A stretch of DNA of 40,243 nucleotides from the NCBI GenBank assembly GCA_016934325.1, contig JAFGSV010000032.1:1-40243 (forward strand), in the 5' to 3' direction. The notes under the pieces were generated by a model, which worked only from the letters and a program-made list of their open reading frames with translations, was not told where the DNA came from and did not search any database. Each line of letters begins with the position of its first letter. Position 1 is the stretch's first letter. This DNA is from Candidatus Aenigmatarchaeota archaeon (lineage in GTDB: Archaea > Aenigmatarchaeota > Aenigmatarchaeia > QMZP01 > JAFGSV01). A program made the translations under genes and the position numbers. Positions 18,971-28,009 of the stretch are shown piece by piece.

Positions 18971-18985
18971 AGCACCATCTAGACT

Positions 18986-19609
18986 CTATTTTACCGCCCT
19001 CTCTTTTATTGCTATTGCCGGGACACCGCCGACGACCGTGTATCGAGGGACGTCCTTTGTCACCACGGCCCCGGCCGCGATGACAGAGCCCTTGCCTATC
19101 CTTACCCCGGGCAATATGATGGCCCCGGCGCCGATGAAGACGTCGTCCTCGACAGCTATGGGCTTTATGACAAGCCCCTGCTTCTTGATCGGCTTGCCCG
19201 GGGAATCGAACCTGTGCGAGGACGTCAAGAACATGGCCCTCGGCCCCGTCCTCACCCAAGACCCTATGCTTATTCCGCCCCTTGCATCCAAGAAGCAGTA
19301 ATCCTGCAGGCTCGTGTAATCGCCGATGCTCACCCTCCTAGGGAACAGTATCTTCACCCCCTCCCCCACCGTGCTTCCCTTGCCGCATCCCTTGAGCAGC
19401 GAGCTGTAGACGAAGTACCGCAGGAAAATCCCCCAGCCGCCAGGGACGTACCTGACAAGAAAGACCATGGGCTCAGTAATGAGATAGTCCCAGACGAACC
19501 TGCCGAGCGACAGTACGCTCCCGCTCTCCCTGATGTACCTTCTCGACTCGAGCAGGACGACGGCCAGGCCGAGCCCAAACAACACGAGAACAACCAGCAA
19601 CGGGAGCAT
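18986..19609 (-). CDS. hexapeptide-repeat (LbH) acyltransferase
   Basis: [42 protein letters not shown]...[42 protein letters not shown]. Confidence 0.88.
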   Translation of the reverse strand: MLPLLVVLVLFGLGLAVVLLESRRYIRESGSVLSLGRFVWDYLITEPMVFLVRYVPGGWGIFLRYFVYSSLLKGCGKGSTVGEGVKILFPRRVSIGDYTSLQDYCFLDARGGISIGSWVRTGPRAMFLTSSHRFDSPGKPIKKQGLVIKPIAVEDDVFIGAGAIILPGVRIGKGSVIAAGAVVTKDVPRYTVVGGVPAIAIKERAVK

Positions 19610-19650
19610 AATAATATTTACCCATATTATTTAAGTAGCCAAGGTTTGGG

Positions 19651-20655
19651 CTATATCTTCTTCGTGGCGTTCATTATGGCCTCGAGACTCATCGAGAACA
19701 TGAGGTTGTTCTCCCCATGGCACTTGGGCCAGCAGTAGCAGCCGTGGGGCGGCTTGCTGACGCGTTTCAAAGACTCCTCGAGGTTTCCCGGCGGAACGGG
19801 ATTTGGGTCCCAGTAGCACATCTTCAGCGTCCCGTCGGGCTCCAGGAGGACCGTGTTCCTTCCGGCGAAGCACCTGAGCTTCTTGAAATCCTCCTTTCCG
19901 TAGTTCTTCAGGTATTTCAAGTGGGCAAGCGAGTTCAGTACAGGGCTTCCCTTCCTCTTCTCCTCTATCAGGAAATCGATATTCCCGAGAAGCCCCCTGA
20001 GCTTGGTCTTGGATTCCAATATCTCCTGCACCTCCCTTCCGCCCCTCATGTAATCGAACAGGGGCTGGAAGCCGCAGAAGGTCCCGTATTCCTTGGCGAG
20101 CGATATTATGTATCTCAGCTGCTTCCGGTTGTCCGGCTTGATGACGGTGTTCAGGTTGGCGTTTATGCCGTGCTTTCGGACTTCCTCCAGGGTCCTTATG
20201 ATCTTCGCGTAGGTCCCCATGCCGCGGTAGCGGTCGGTCTCGCTCCGGTCGCCCTCTATGCTTATCAAGAGCAGGTCCGTGCTGTCCTTGACCTTCGATA
20301 TCCTTTCCGGGAAGGTGCCGTTAGTGACGATGGACGTCATGAATCCCTTGGACCGCGCGTACGCCATGATCTCGGGGAAGTCCGGCCTGATGAACGGCTC
20401 CCCGCCGCTGATGCTCCAGGAAATCGCCCCGTGCCTCTTGAAGATGTCCATCGCTTCCTTGATCTGCCCGGTGTCCATCTCCCTGCTCTTGTTCTTCCAT
20501 GCGTCGCAGAAGCTGCACCTGAGGTTGCATCTGTAAGTTATGTAATGCTGCACCTTCAGCGGGACCATACCCCCGGTGTATATCCTCGGGAGCTTCAGCG
20601 CGGTCTTTAGGACATGTGATAACCTCATGATTGCCACCCCGAAACCTATCTGCAC
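19651..20655 (-). CDS. radical SAM protein with C-terminal Cys cluster (SPASM/twitch-like)
   Basis: YITYRCNLRCSFCDAWKNK (CxxxCxxC); WSISGGEPFIRPDFPEI; C-terminal RCFAG...LKMCYWDPN...GCYCWPKCHGENN. Confidence 0.88.
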   Translation of the reverse strand: MQIGFGVAIMRLSHVLKTALKLPRIYTGGMVPLKVQHYITYRCNLRCSFCDAWKNKSREMDTGQIKEAMDIFKRHGAISWSISGGEPFIRPDFPEIMAYARSKGFMTSIVTNGTFPERISKVKDSTDLLLISIEGDRSETDRYRGMGTYAKIIRTLEEVRKHGINANLNTVIKPDNRKQLRYIISLAKEYGTFCGFQPLFDYMRGGREVQEILESKTKLRGLLGNIDFLIEEKRKGSPVLNSLAHLKYLKNYGKEDFKKLRCFAGRNTVLLEPDGTLKMCYWDPNPVPPGNLEESLKRVSKPPHGCYCWPKCHGENNLMFSMSLEAIMNATKKI

Positions 20656-20754
20656 TAAATTTAATTCGCCAATTATTATAAAACAATTCCGGCCGCATCA
20701 GCCGATTCTCGGCATCGTTAACGTTAAAAACACCTACCTCCTCATATATTACTT

Positions 20755-21702
20755 ATGCCAGTCAGGGTTGGTGTGATCGGCGCGGGTAGATGGGGCGAGA
20801 ACCACGTGCGGATCTACAGCGACATCCCATGCGAGCTGGTCGGGATTGCGGACATAGACCCGAAGGCGAAAAGGCTCGCGGACGATTTCGGCATCAGGTA
20901 CTTCAGGGAATTCAAGCAGCTCCTGCCCCATGTCGATGCCGTATCGGTCGTGGTGCCGACGAACCTCCATTACAGGGTCGTGAAGGAATGCCTGGAATCA
21001 GGGAAGCATGTGCTCATCGAGAAGCCCATTACCCTCGAAAGCGGCCAGGCCAGCGAACTGATCGCCATCGCCAGGAGGAAGGGACTGGTCCTGATGGTCG
21101 GTTACCTCTTCCGTTTCAACGCATGCGTCAGAGAGCTCAAGCGGCAGCTGGAAAACATTGGGGACATCAACTACATAACCGCGAGGTACGTCCATTCCCA
21201 TAAGCCTCCGAGGTCTGACTGCGGCGTCATATTCAACTTCGCGACGCATCTCATAGACATCCTGAACTTCCTGCTTGACAGGAACCCCCAGAGGGTCTTC
21301 TGCAAGAAGATAAACTACCTGAGCAAGGAGAGGGAGGACTGCGCGGTCATAGTTCTGGACTACGGGAGCTTCATGGCGAACCTCGAGGTCACATGGTTCC
21401 ATCCGCTGAAGAAGAGGGACATGTGGATCATAGGCTCCGAGGAGAAGGTCTATGCGGATTTCCTGGAGCAGATACTCGTCCGGTACCCGATCAGGATCGG
21501 GAAGGAGAAGGTCGTGAGCGAAAAGGAGATTAACCTCGAGATTCACAAGAACGAGCCGCTCAGGGAGGAGCTGCTGAGCTTCTGCCAGAGGGCGGAAAGC
21601 GGGCAGGCGGACGGCTCCGAGGGCGAGGAGACGATCACCAGGATTTGCGAGCTGTGCCTCGAGTCGGCCAAGACGGGGCGCGAGGTCAAGGTCAGGCCGT
21701 GA
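20755..21702 (+). CDS. Gfo/Idh/MocA family oxidoreductase (WbpB-like)
   Basis: VRVGVIGAGRWGENHVRIYSDIPCELVGIADIDPKAKRLADDFG...VLIEKPITLESGQASELIAIARRKGLVLMVGYLFRFN. Confidence 0.9.
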   Translation: MPVRVGVIGAGRWGENHVRIYSDIPCELVGIADIDPKAKRLADDFGIRYFREFKQLLPHVDAVSVVVPTNLHYRVVKECLESGKHVLIEKPITLESGQASELIAIARRKGLVLMVGYLFRFNACVRELKRQLENIGDINYITARYVHSHKPPRSDCGVIFNFATHLIDILNFLLDRNPQRVFCKKINYLSKEREDCAVIVLDYGSFMANLEVTWFHPLKKRDMWIIGSEEKVYADFLEQILVRYPIRIGKEKVVSEKEINLEIHKNEPLREELLSFCQRAESGQADGSEGEETITRICELCLESAKTGREVKVRP

Positions 21703-21707
21703 TTCGG

Positions 21708-22331
21708 ATGGAGAAGGCGAAGATTCACGCGAACGTGCAGATCGGCAGCAATCACAGCATCGGCCCTTGCTCGATCATTGGCGAGCCTCCCCGGGGTAAG
21801 AGGCCAGGGGAGCTGAAGACCGTGATAGGGAAGAACGCCACGATCAGGTCCCACTCGGTCATCTACGCCGGCAATGTGATCGGCGACGGCTTCGAGACAG
21901 GCCACGGCATAATGCTCAGGGAGAACAACCGGATAGGTAATGACGTCAGCGTGGGAAGCCACTCCGTCATTGAGAGGGACTGCGTCATAGGCGACGGCGT
22001 TAGGATGCACAGCAACGTCTTCATACCCGAGTACACGAAGATAATGGACGGCGCATGGATCGGCCCGAACGCCGTCCTGACGAACGCCGAGTTCCCCAAG
22101 AGCGCACAAGCGAAGAAGTTCCTGCAAGGCCCTGTGATCGAGAGCGGCGCAAAGATCGGAGCCAACGCAACGGTATTGCCGGGTGTAAGGATAGGCTCTA
22201 GCTCGCTCGTCGGTGCCGGTTCGGTCGTCACGCATGACGTGCCCCCCGGCACCGTCGTTGTCGGGAATCCTGCAAAGATGACCAAGAAGGTTTCGGACTT
22301 GCGGTACGGGAACGGAGAGAAACCATATTAA
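21708..22331 (+). CDS. LbH N-acetyltransferase (WbpD-like)
   Basis: MEKAKIHANVQIGSNHSIGPCSIIGEPPRGKRPGELKTVIGKNATIRSHSVIYAGNVIGDGFETGHGIMLRENNRIG...VLPGVRIGSSSLVGAGSVVTHDVPPGTVVVGNPAK. Confidence 0.88.
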   Translation: MEKAKIHANVQIGSNHSIGPCSIIGEPPRGKRPGELKTVIGKNATIRSHSVIYAGNVIGDGFETGHGIMLRENNRIGNDVSVGSHSVIERDCVIGDGVRMHSNVFIPEYTKIMDGAWIGPNAVLTNAEFPKSAQAKKFLQGPVIESGAKIGANATVLPGVRIGSSSLVGAGSVVTHDVPPGTVVVGNPAKMTKKVSDLRYGNGEKPY

Positions 22332-22365
22332 TCGTTTCTGGTCATATTTTCATGATGCTAGGGGG

Positions 22366-23460
22366 ATGGAGATGATAAGGCTTGCGATGCCCGCCATGGC
22401 GGTTGACCCCGAGATGAAGAAGAAGGTACTCGATGTCCTCAGCTCCGGCAGGTACATCTTGGGGGACGAGACGTCGAAGCTCGAGTCGGAGTTCTCAATA
22501 TTCGCCGGGACGAAGGCCGGCGCGGCTGTTTCTTCGGGCACGGCCGCCCTGCATCTCGCTCTTCTCGCGCTGGGACTCAAGCCCGGGGACGAGGTCATAA
22601 CCACGACCCACTCGTTCATAGCGACGGCAAACGCCATAGTCCATGCCGGCGGGAAGCCTGTGCTCGTCGACATAGAGCCGGACACCCACAACATCGATGC
22701 CTCGAAGATCGAGGGCGCCATAACGCCGAGGACGAAGGGGATAGTCCCCGTCCACATCTATGGGCATCCGGCCGACATGGACCCGATCACCGAGATTGCG
22801 CAGAAGCACGGCCTGTTCGTCCTGGAGGACGCCTGCCAGGCGCACGGGGCGAAATACAAGGGCAGGCCGGTCGGTTCCCTAGGCGACGCTGCGGCGTTCA
22901 GCTTCTTCCCCTCCAAGGTCATGACGGTCTGCGGCGACGGGGGCATTGTGGCGACGGGCCGGGAGGACGTCGCTGAAAGGGTGAGGATGCTCAGGAACCA
23001 GGGCAGGGCCGAGGGAAAGAAGTACGAGCACGACGCCATAGGGTTCAACTGCAGGATAAGCGAGGTCGCATGCGCCATCGGCAGGCTCGAGCTGAAGAAG
23101 GTCGCGGGATGGATAGAGAGGCGAAGGGAGATAGCATCGAAGTACGGGAAGCTTCTTGAGGGGGCGGTGAATTGCCCGGCCGAGAAGGGCTATGCCAAGG
23201 CGGTCTATTACGTGTACACGGTGACGGCCGATGACAGGGACGGCCTCAAGGACAGCCTGAAGAAGAAAGCCATCGAGACCGGAATCTATTACCCAGTGCC
23301 GATCCACATGCAGCCGGCATACCGCGATTTCGGGTACAAGAGGATGCCGGTGGCGGAGGACATCGCAGGCAGGATACTCTCCCTGCCGATGCACCCCTTT
23401 CTTAAGGAAGGGGATATCAGGCGGGTGACCGATGCCGTTTCGGATTTCTACGGCTCTTGA
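22366..23460 (+). CDS. DegT/DnrJ/EryC1/StrS family PLP-dependent sugar aminotransferase (WbpE-like)
   Basis: SGTAALHLALLALGLKPGDEVITTTHSFIATANAIVHAGGKPVLVDIEPDTHNID...LEDACQAHGAKYKGRPVGSLGDAAAFSFFPSKVM. Confidence 0.93.
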   Translation: MEMIRLAMPAMAVDPEMKKKVLDVLSSGRYILGDETSKLESEFSIFAGTKAGAAVSSGTAALHLALLALGLKPGDEVITTTHSFIATANAIVHAGGKPVLVDIEPDTHNIDASKIEGAITPRTKGIVPVHIYGHPADMDPITEIAQKHGLFVLEDACQAHGAKYKGRPVGSLGDAAAFSFFPSKVMTVCGDGGIVATGREDVAERVRMLRNQGRAEGKKYEHDAIGFNCRISEVACAIGRLELKKVAGWIERRREIASKYGKLLEGAVNCPAEKGYAKAVYYVYTVTADDRDGLKDSLKKKAIETGIYYPVPIHMQPAYRDFGYKRMPVAEDIAGRILSLPMHPFLKEGDIRRVTDAVSDFYGS

Positions 23461-23491
23461 CGCCAGGGCAGCAATATTTGATGTTGGGACG

Positions 23492-24607
23492 CTATCCTTC
23501 AAGCAGGCCGAGATAGAGCGATTCGAACCTGCGGATGACATTCTTCCACAGGTATTTCCTGACGTCCAGGACGTTGTTCCTGGACATCCTGGCATACAAG
23601 CCCCCGTCTCCCAGAAGAAGAGATATTTTCCCGGCCATCTTCTCCGTTTCGCCCGGCTCGACCAGGAAGCCGTTCCTGCCGTCTAGCACGATATCCCTGG
23701 GACCGCCCCTGTTAACCGCGACAATCGGCAGGCCCTTGGACATGGCCTCAATCAGGACCCTCCCCCTCGGCTCGTCGATCGACGGGAAGACGAAGACATC
23801 CGACCTTTCCATTTGCCTCAGGACTTCCTCGTTGGGCAGCTCCCCCCTGAATTCAACGGCATCGGCAAGCCCGAGCCCATCGACCATTCCCCTTATACGC
23901 ACCTCTTCCGGCCCCGTGCCTATGAGAACCAGCCTCACCCCCTTCAAGCGCTTGGACAGAAGCCCCATGACCTGCACGAGCATTCCCACGTTCTTGAACC
24001 ACACGAACCTCCCTACGAAAAGCAACCTCCTCTCCCCCGACTTCCTCAGGGTCTTCGGCTTAAGTATATCGCTCTCGTAAATGCCGTGCGGCAGGACGGA
24101 GACCCTGCTTTTCCTGCTCAGCGCCCTTATTCTTTCCACCATGGTGTTGCTGTTTATCGATATCACATGGGACGATCCCCTGAAGATTAACATGAGCAGC
24201 AGCTTCCGGACAGGGCCCAGTGAATCGAGCGGGCCGATCCTGGAGACCCTCGTCACACACGGCTTCCTCAATATCTTCGAGGCAATCACGCCAGCGATGC
24301 CGTTTGAGCCGTCGGATATGTGCGCCTCTATGATGTCCAGCCTCCTCTGGCGAAGTATCTCCCTTATCAGCAGCATCACGTAAACGAGGAACCTGAAGTA
24401 CTTGATGCTTGTGCATCTAATTCGCCTCACGGTCAGGTTACCCGTCCTCGTCACGCCAGGCCTTTCTCCCTTGCTTATCACCACGACTTCGTGCCTGCGG
24501 CTCAGGTTCTCGGCAAGCTCCACGGTGAACCTCTCCTCACCGCCGCTCTTGAATTTCGCGGAGGGAAGGTTCGTCTGCAGTATGCAAACCCTCAATTTCC
24601 TATGCAT
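23492..24607 (-). CDS. GT4 glycosyltransferase
   Basis: ILQTNLPSAKFKSGGEERFTVELAENLSRRHEVVVIS...RRLLFVGRFVWFKNVGMLVQVMGLL...DVFVFPSIDEPRGRVLIEAMSKGLPIVAVNRGGPRDIV. Confidence 0.92.
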   Translation of the reverse strand: MHRKLRVCILQTNLPSAKFKSGGEERFTVELAENLSRRHEVVVISKGERPGVTRTGNLTVRRIRCTSIKYFRFLVYVMLLIREILRQRRLDIIEAHISDGSNGIAGVIASKILRKPCVTRVSRIGPLDSLGPVRKLLLMLIFRGSSHVISINSNTMVERIRALSRKSRVSVLPHGIYESDILKPKTLRKSGERRLLFVGRFVWFKNVGMLVQVMGLLSKRLKGVRLVLIGTGPEEVRIRGMVDGLGLADAVEFRGELPNEEVLRQMERSDVFVFPSIDEPRGRVLIEAMSKGLPIVAVNRGGPRDIVLDGRNGFLVEPGETEKMAGKISLLLGDGGLYARMSRNNVLDVRKYLWKNVIRRFESLYLGLLEG

Positions 24608-24802
24608 CGCAACCCACCGCCAGAATCATACGTATTTTTTAATGATTTAATTTAAGTATCGAATCCGGACGTTCAGCCCGCTCGCATGGCCGACTGGCGA
24701 ACGGGAGATGCGAGGGAGGATATGGGCGGCCGCCGGTCCGGGCGCACCGGATACGGAACGACGCGAGCATGGACTTTTAAAGATTGGGGAGGTAGTTTAT
24801 GC

Positions 24803-26254
24803 ATGAAATTCTTCATAATAAACCCGCCTTATGATATAGAACGGTACATGGGCAAGCTGAGCAAGGTGGGATGGGTCTTCCCCCCGGCGGGGCTGCTCAG
24901 CCTGGCATCGTTCCTCGAGAGCAATGGCGTGCAGGTCCGGCTCTATGACGCGCAGGTTGCCACCACGCCCCTGGTCGAGGAGATCAGGAGGTTCAGGCCG
25001 GACATGGTCGGGATAACGTGCACGACCGCGCTCGTCTACAGCATGAAGCACACGGCCAAGCTAGTCAAGGACAACTTCGACATCCCCGTCGTCGTGGGCG
25101 GGGTGCACCCGACGGTCATGCCGGATGAGACCCTCGGGGATCCCAACGTCGACTTCGTCGTCAGGGGCGAGGGAGAGATAACCACATACGAGCTGCTGCG
25201 TGCGCTCAAGACCAAGAGATACGGAAGAATCCTGGGACTATCCTATACCGCTAACGGAAAGGTGGTGCACAACCCACCGAGGCCCCTGATCAAGAACCTC
25301 GACGACCTTCCGTATCCGGCCTACCACCTCATAGAGTTCGACAAGCTGAGGTCGAGCCCCGACCTCGATTTCGGGTCTAGGATGATGGTCGTTTACGGGT
25401 CCAGGGGATGCCCCTACAACTGCGTGTTCTGCGCCAATCGGATCCTGACAAACAGGAGATGGCGGGTCAGGAGCGTGCATAACCTGATGGGGGAGATAGA
25501 CCTGCTGATCAACAAGTACGGCATCAACTTCATCATGATGGGGGATAACGATTTCACCGTGAACAGGGAATGGGCAATGGAGTTCTGCCGGGAATACATC
25601 AAGAGGGGATACAGCCATATAGGATGGGAGGCGAACGTCCGGGCCGACCAGGTCGACGACGATCTGCTTGCGCTGATGAAGAAGGCTGGCTGCAGGCTGA
25701 TATTGCTGGGTCTCGAGTCCGGCGTCCAGAGGATCCTCGACATGATGAACAAGCAGATCACGCTCGAGCAGGCCGAGACCGCCGTGAAGAAGATCAAGAA
25801 GGCTGGCATGCTTGTGAGGGCCAGCTTCATACTGGGGATGCCAACGGAGACGAGGGAGGAGAGCCTGCAGACCATAAGGTTCGCGAAGAAGCTGCCGTTG
25901 GACCAGGTCAGGTTCGCCGTTGCGACCCCTTTCCCGGGGACGGAGCTTTTCGACATGGCGAAGCAAGACGGAATGGGGGAGATAGACGACTGGACGAAGT
26001 TCAGCCTCATGGTGGGCTACACGGGGCATGACCCCGTGTACGTCCCGCATGGAAGGGCGGCCGAGGAGATCAAGGCCCTGCAGAGGAAGGCGAACCTGGA
26101 ATTCTTCCTGAGGCCGAGGATAATCTGGTCCATGGCCAAGAGGATTAGATCGTTCAGGGACGTCAAGAAGATGGCAAGGGGTCTGTACCATTTCATGAAG
26201 GCGACATTCCTCGTCGAGAGCGGGGATTCCGGGCGCATCGACCTTGCAGATTGA
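24803..26254 (+). CDS. B12-binding-domain radical SAM protein
   Basis: MKFFIINPPYDIERYMGK...FPPAGLLSLASFLESNGVQVRLYDAQ (B12-binding fold); YGSRGCPYNCVFCANR (CxxxCxxC); LLGLESGVQRILDMMNK. Start placed at ATG 24803 downstream of CTTTTAAAG. Confidence 0.9.
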   Translation: MKFFIINPPYDIERYMGKLSKVGWVFPPAGLLSLASFLESNGVQVRLYDAQVATTPLVEEIRRFRPDMVGITCTTALVYSMKHTAKLVKDNFDIPVVVGGVHPTVMPDETLGDPNVDFVVRGEGEITTYELLRALKTKRYGRILGLSYTANGKVVHNPPRPLIKNLDDLPYPAYHLIEFDKLRSSPDLDFGSRMMVVYGSRGCPYNCVFCANRILTNRRWRVRSVHNLMGEIDLLINKYGINFIMMGDNDFTVNREWAMEFCREYIKRGYSHIGWEANVRADQVDDDLLALMKKAGCRLILLGLESGVQRILDMMNKQITLEQAETAVKKIKKAGMLVRASFILGMPTETREESLQTIRFAKKLPLDQVRFAVATPFPGTELFDMAKQDGMGEIDDWTKFSLMVGYTGHDPVYVPHGRAAEEIKALQRKANLEFFLRPRIIWSMAKRIRSFRDVKKMARGLYHFMKATFLVESGDSGRIDLAD

Positions 26255-26332
26255 GATCAGGGCAGGCACCTCCGCCGTGCTCCCCCCCCAAGAATAACCA
26301 ATAAAAGCAAGCGATAGAAGAAGCTTAAATAA

Positions 26333-27916
26333 GTGGTGACGGTGAAGGCGCTCATGCATCGGACACGGAAGAGGGGCGGAATGACGCTGACGATGAGGGA
26401 AGCGGCCGGTCAGCTGCTGCTTGGGAACCGCTTCTTGGTACCCGTAATCCTGGTAGCCGTGGCCGTGTACAGCTTCGGCTTCGCCCCCGAGGCGATCACG
26501 CCTGACGGCAGCACTTACATGCTGCTGGGCAAGAACATGATGCTCGGAAGATACCCAGACACCTTCTTCCACAGGATGCCGATGCTGCCGCTGGTTTTCG
26601 CATTGCTCAGCTCGGCCGGCCTGCAGATATTGTTCATCAGGTTTCTGGTGCCGCTCGCATTCATCATACTGGCACTGGCATCGACATATCTCCTCGTCAG
26701 GGAGCTGGCGGGGGTATGGCATGCCAGGCTGGCGACGGTCCTGCTGCTCTGCTTTCCCCAGTTCTGGAGGTGGGGCGCCAAGTTCCTCGTCGACATCCCG
26801 CTCCTCTCCTTCTCCGCATTGTCCCTCTACTTCATGCTCAGGGGGCTTCGTGACGAGAAGTACTTCCTGCACATGGGGGCCGTCTTCAGCATCGGGGTCC
26901 TGACGAAGCTCACCTTCTTCCTGGTGCCGCTGGCAATAATGATTTACCTGCTCGTGACGAGAAGGAAGGTGTTCCTCAACAAGCGTTTCCTGGCGGGCCT
27001 GCTCCTGCCCTGCATAGTCTTTTCAGCGGCTTTCCTTGCCGTGTCGTTATCCCGCAGCGCGGACGATTTCATGCAGATCAGCTTCCTCGTAGAAAGGTCC
27101 GTGGACGATGAGGCGCTGACGCCTTTCACGCAGCTGCTCACCGGGCAATACTCAGACATACTCAATCTGGCGAAGCTCGCGATGTTCCCGGTTCTGATCT
27201 TCCTGCCTTTCGGCGTATATGCGTTCATCAAGAGGAGGAAAGGATTGTCTTTGTTCTATGTCACCTTCTTGTCGCTGTTCTTCTTCTTCCTGTCTCCGGT
27301 GCGCCTCAGGCTTTACTCACCCCTGTACCCGTTCATCATGCTCTTCACGGCGGAGGGGCTGTCCTTCCTGCTGGATGGGATCGACAGCAGGCATGCGAGG
27401 GCGGCTGCGGTCGCATCCTTCTCGGTGCTTCTCCTCGTATCATTCGCGGATGCCCTGTTCCTGCTCTCCCTGGATTTCGGCATGAACTGGGGAATAAACA
27501 CGCTTTCAAGCTATACCGGAGGCCTCAACGGCATGATAGCCAGCGAGTACATCCCCCACTACCTGAACATAACGAGCGACGTCGTCATCGACAAGGAATG
27601 GAGCGCGGGATTCTTCCGCGGGAACGGCTCGCGCAGCCTCCTTCAGAAGAAGTGCGTAGACTACGTCATCCTTTCCGTTTACGGGGAATTCGCCAGGAAC
27701 CCATCTGAAGAAACGTATCATCCGATGCTCGGGCCCTTCGAGATAACGTTCATCGAGAGGCCCTATACCGGTGAAAGGGTCCCCCCAGACTTCACCTTCG
27801 GGTCGGAGCTCTACCGGCGGCTTGAATCCGACCCCGGTTACACGAAGATCAACGAGATCCGCAATCCGGACGGCCAGCTGGTATTCGTAATCTACGAGAC
27901 CGGCCTGATGGCATGA
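26333..27916 (+). CDS. GT39/ArnT-like polytopic membrane glycosyltransferase
   Basis: EAITPDGSTYMLLGKNMMLGRYPDTFFHRMPMLPLVFALLSSAGLQ...; repeated hydrophobic segments; soluble C-terminal tail. Confidence 0.75.
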   Translation: MVTVKALMHRTRKRGGMTLTMREAAGQLLLGNRFLVPVILVAVAVYSFGFAPEAITPDGSTYMLLGKNMMLGRYPDTFFHRMPMLPLVFALLSSAGLQILFIRFLVPLAFIILALASTYLLVRELAGVWHARLATVLLLCFPQFWRWGAKFLVDIPLLSFSALSLYFMLRGLRDEKYFLHMGAVFSIGVLTKLTFFLVPLAIMIYLLVTRRKVFLNKRFLAGLLLPCIVFSAAFLAVSLSRSADDFMQISFLVERSVDDEALTPFTQLLTGQYSDILNLAKLAMFPVLIFLPFGVYAFIKRRKGLSLFYVTFLSLFFFFLSPVRLRLYSPLYPFIMLFTAEGLSFLLDGIDSRHARAAAVASFSVLLLVSFADALFLLSLDFGMNWGINTLSSYTGGLNGMIASEYIPHYLNITSDVVIDKEWSAGFFRGNGSRSLLQKKCVDYVILSVYGEFARNPSEETYHPMLGPFEITFIERPYTGERVPPDFTFGSELYRRLESDPGYTKINEIRNPDGQLVFVIYETGLMA

Positions 27917-28009
27917 AGTTCCATAGCAATGGAAGCTGATACCAATAAATAACCGCGGGGCAACTAATAGAATTGTACGTCGCTCAGGGTGATCCGGATC
28001 GTTAGGGTA

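Noticed and set aside
25238-26872. 544-aa minus-strand ORF
   Set aside because: Antisense shadow of the B12 radical SAM and the following membrane GT; no motif and atypical composition.
27919-27934. Short hairpin TTCCAT-AGCA-ATGGAA after the 26333..27916 gene
   Set aside because: Only 6 bp, no T-tract; could be a chance inverted repeat, not enough to call a terminator.
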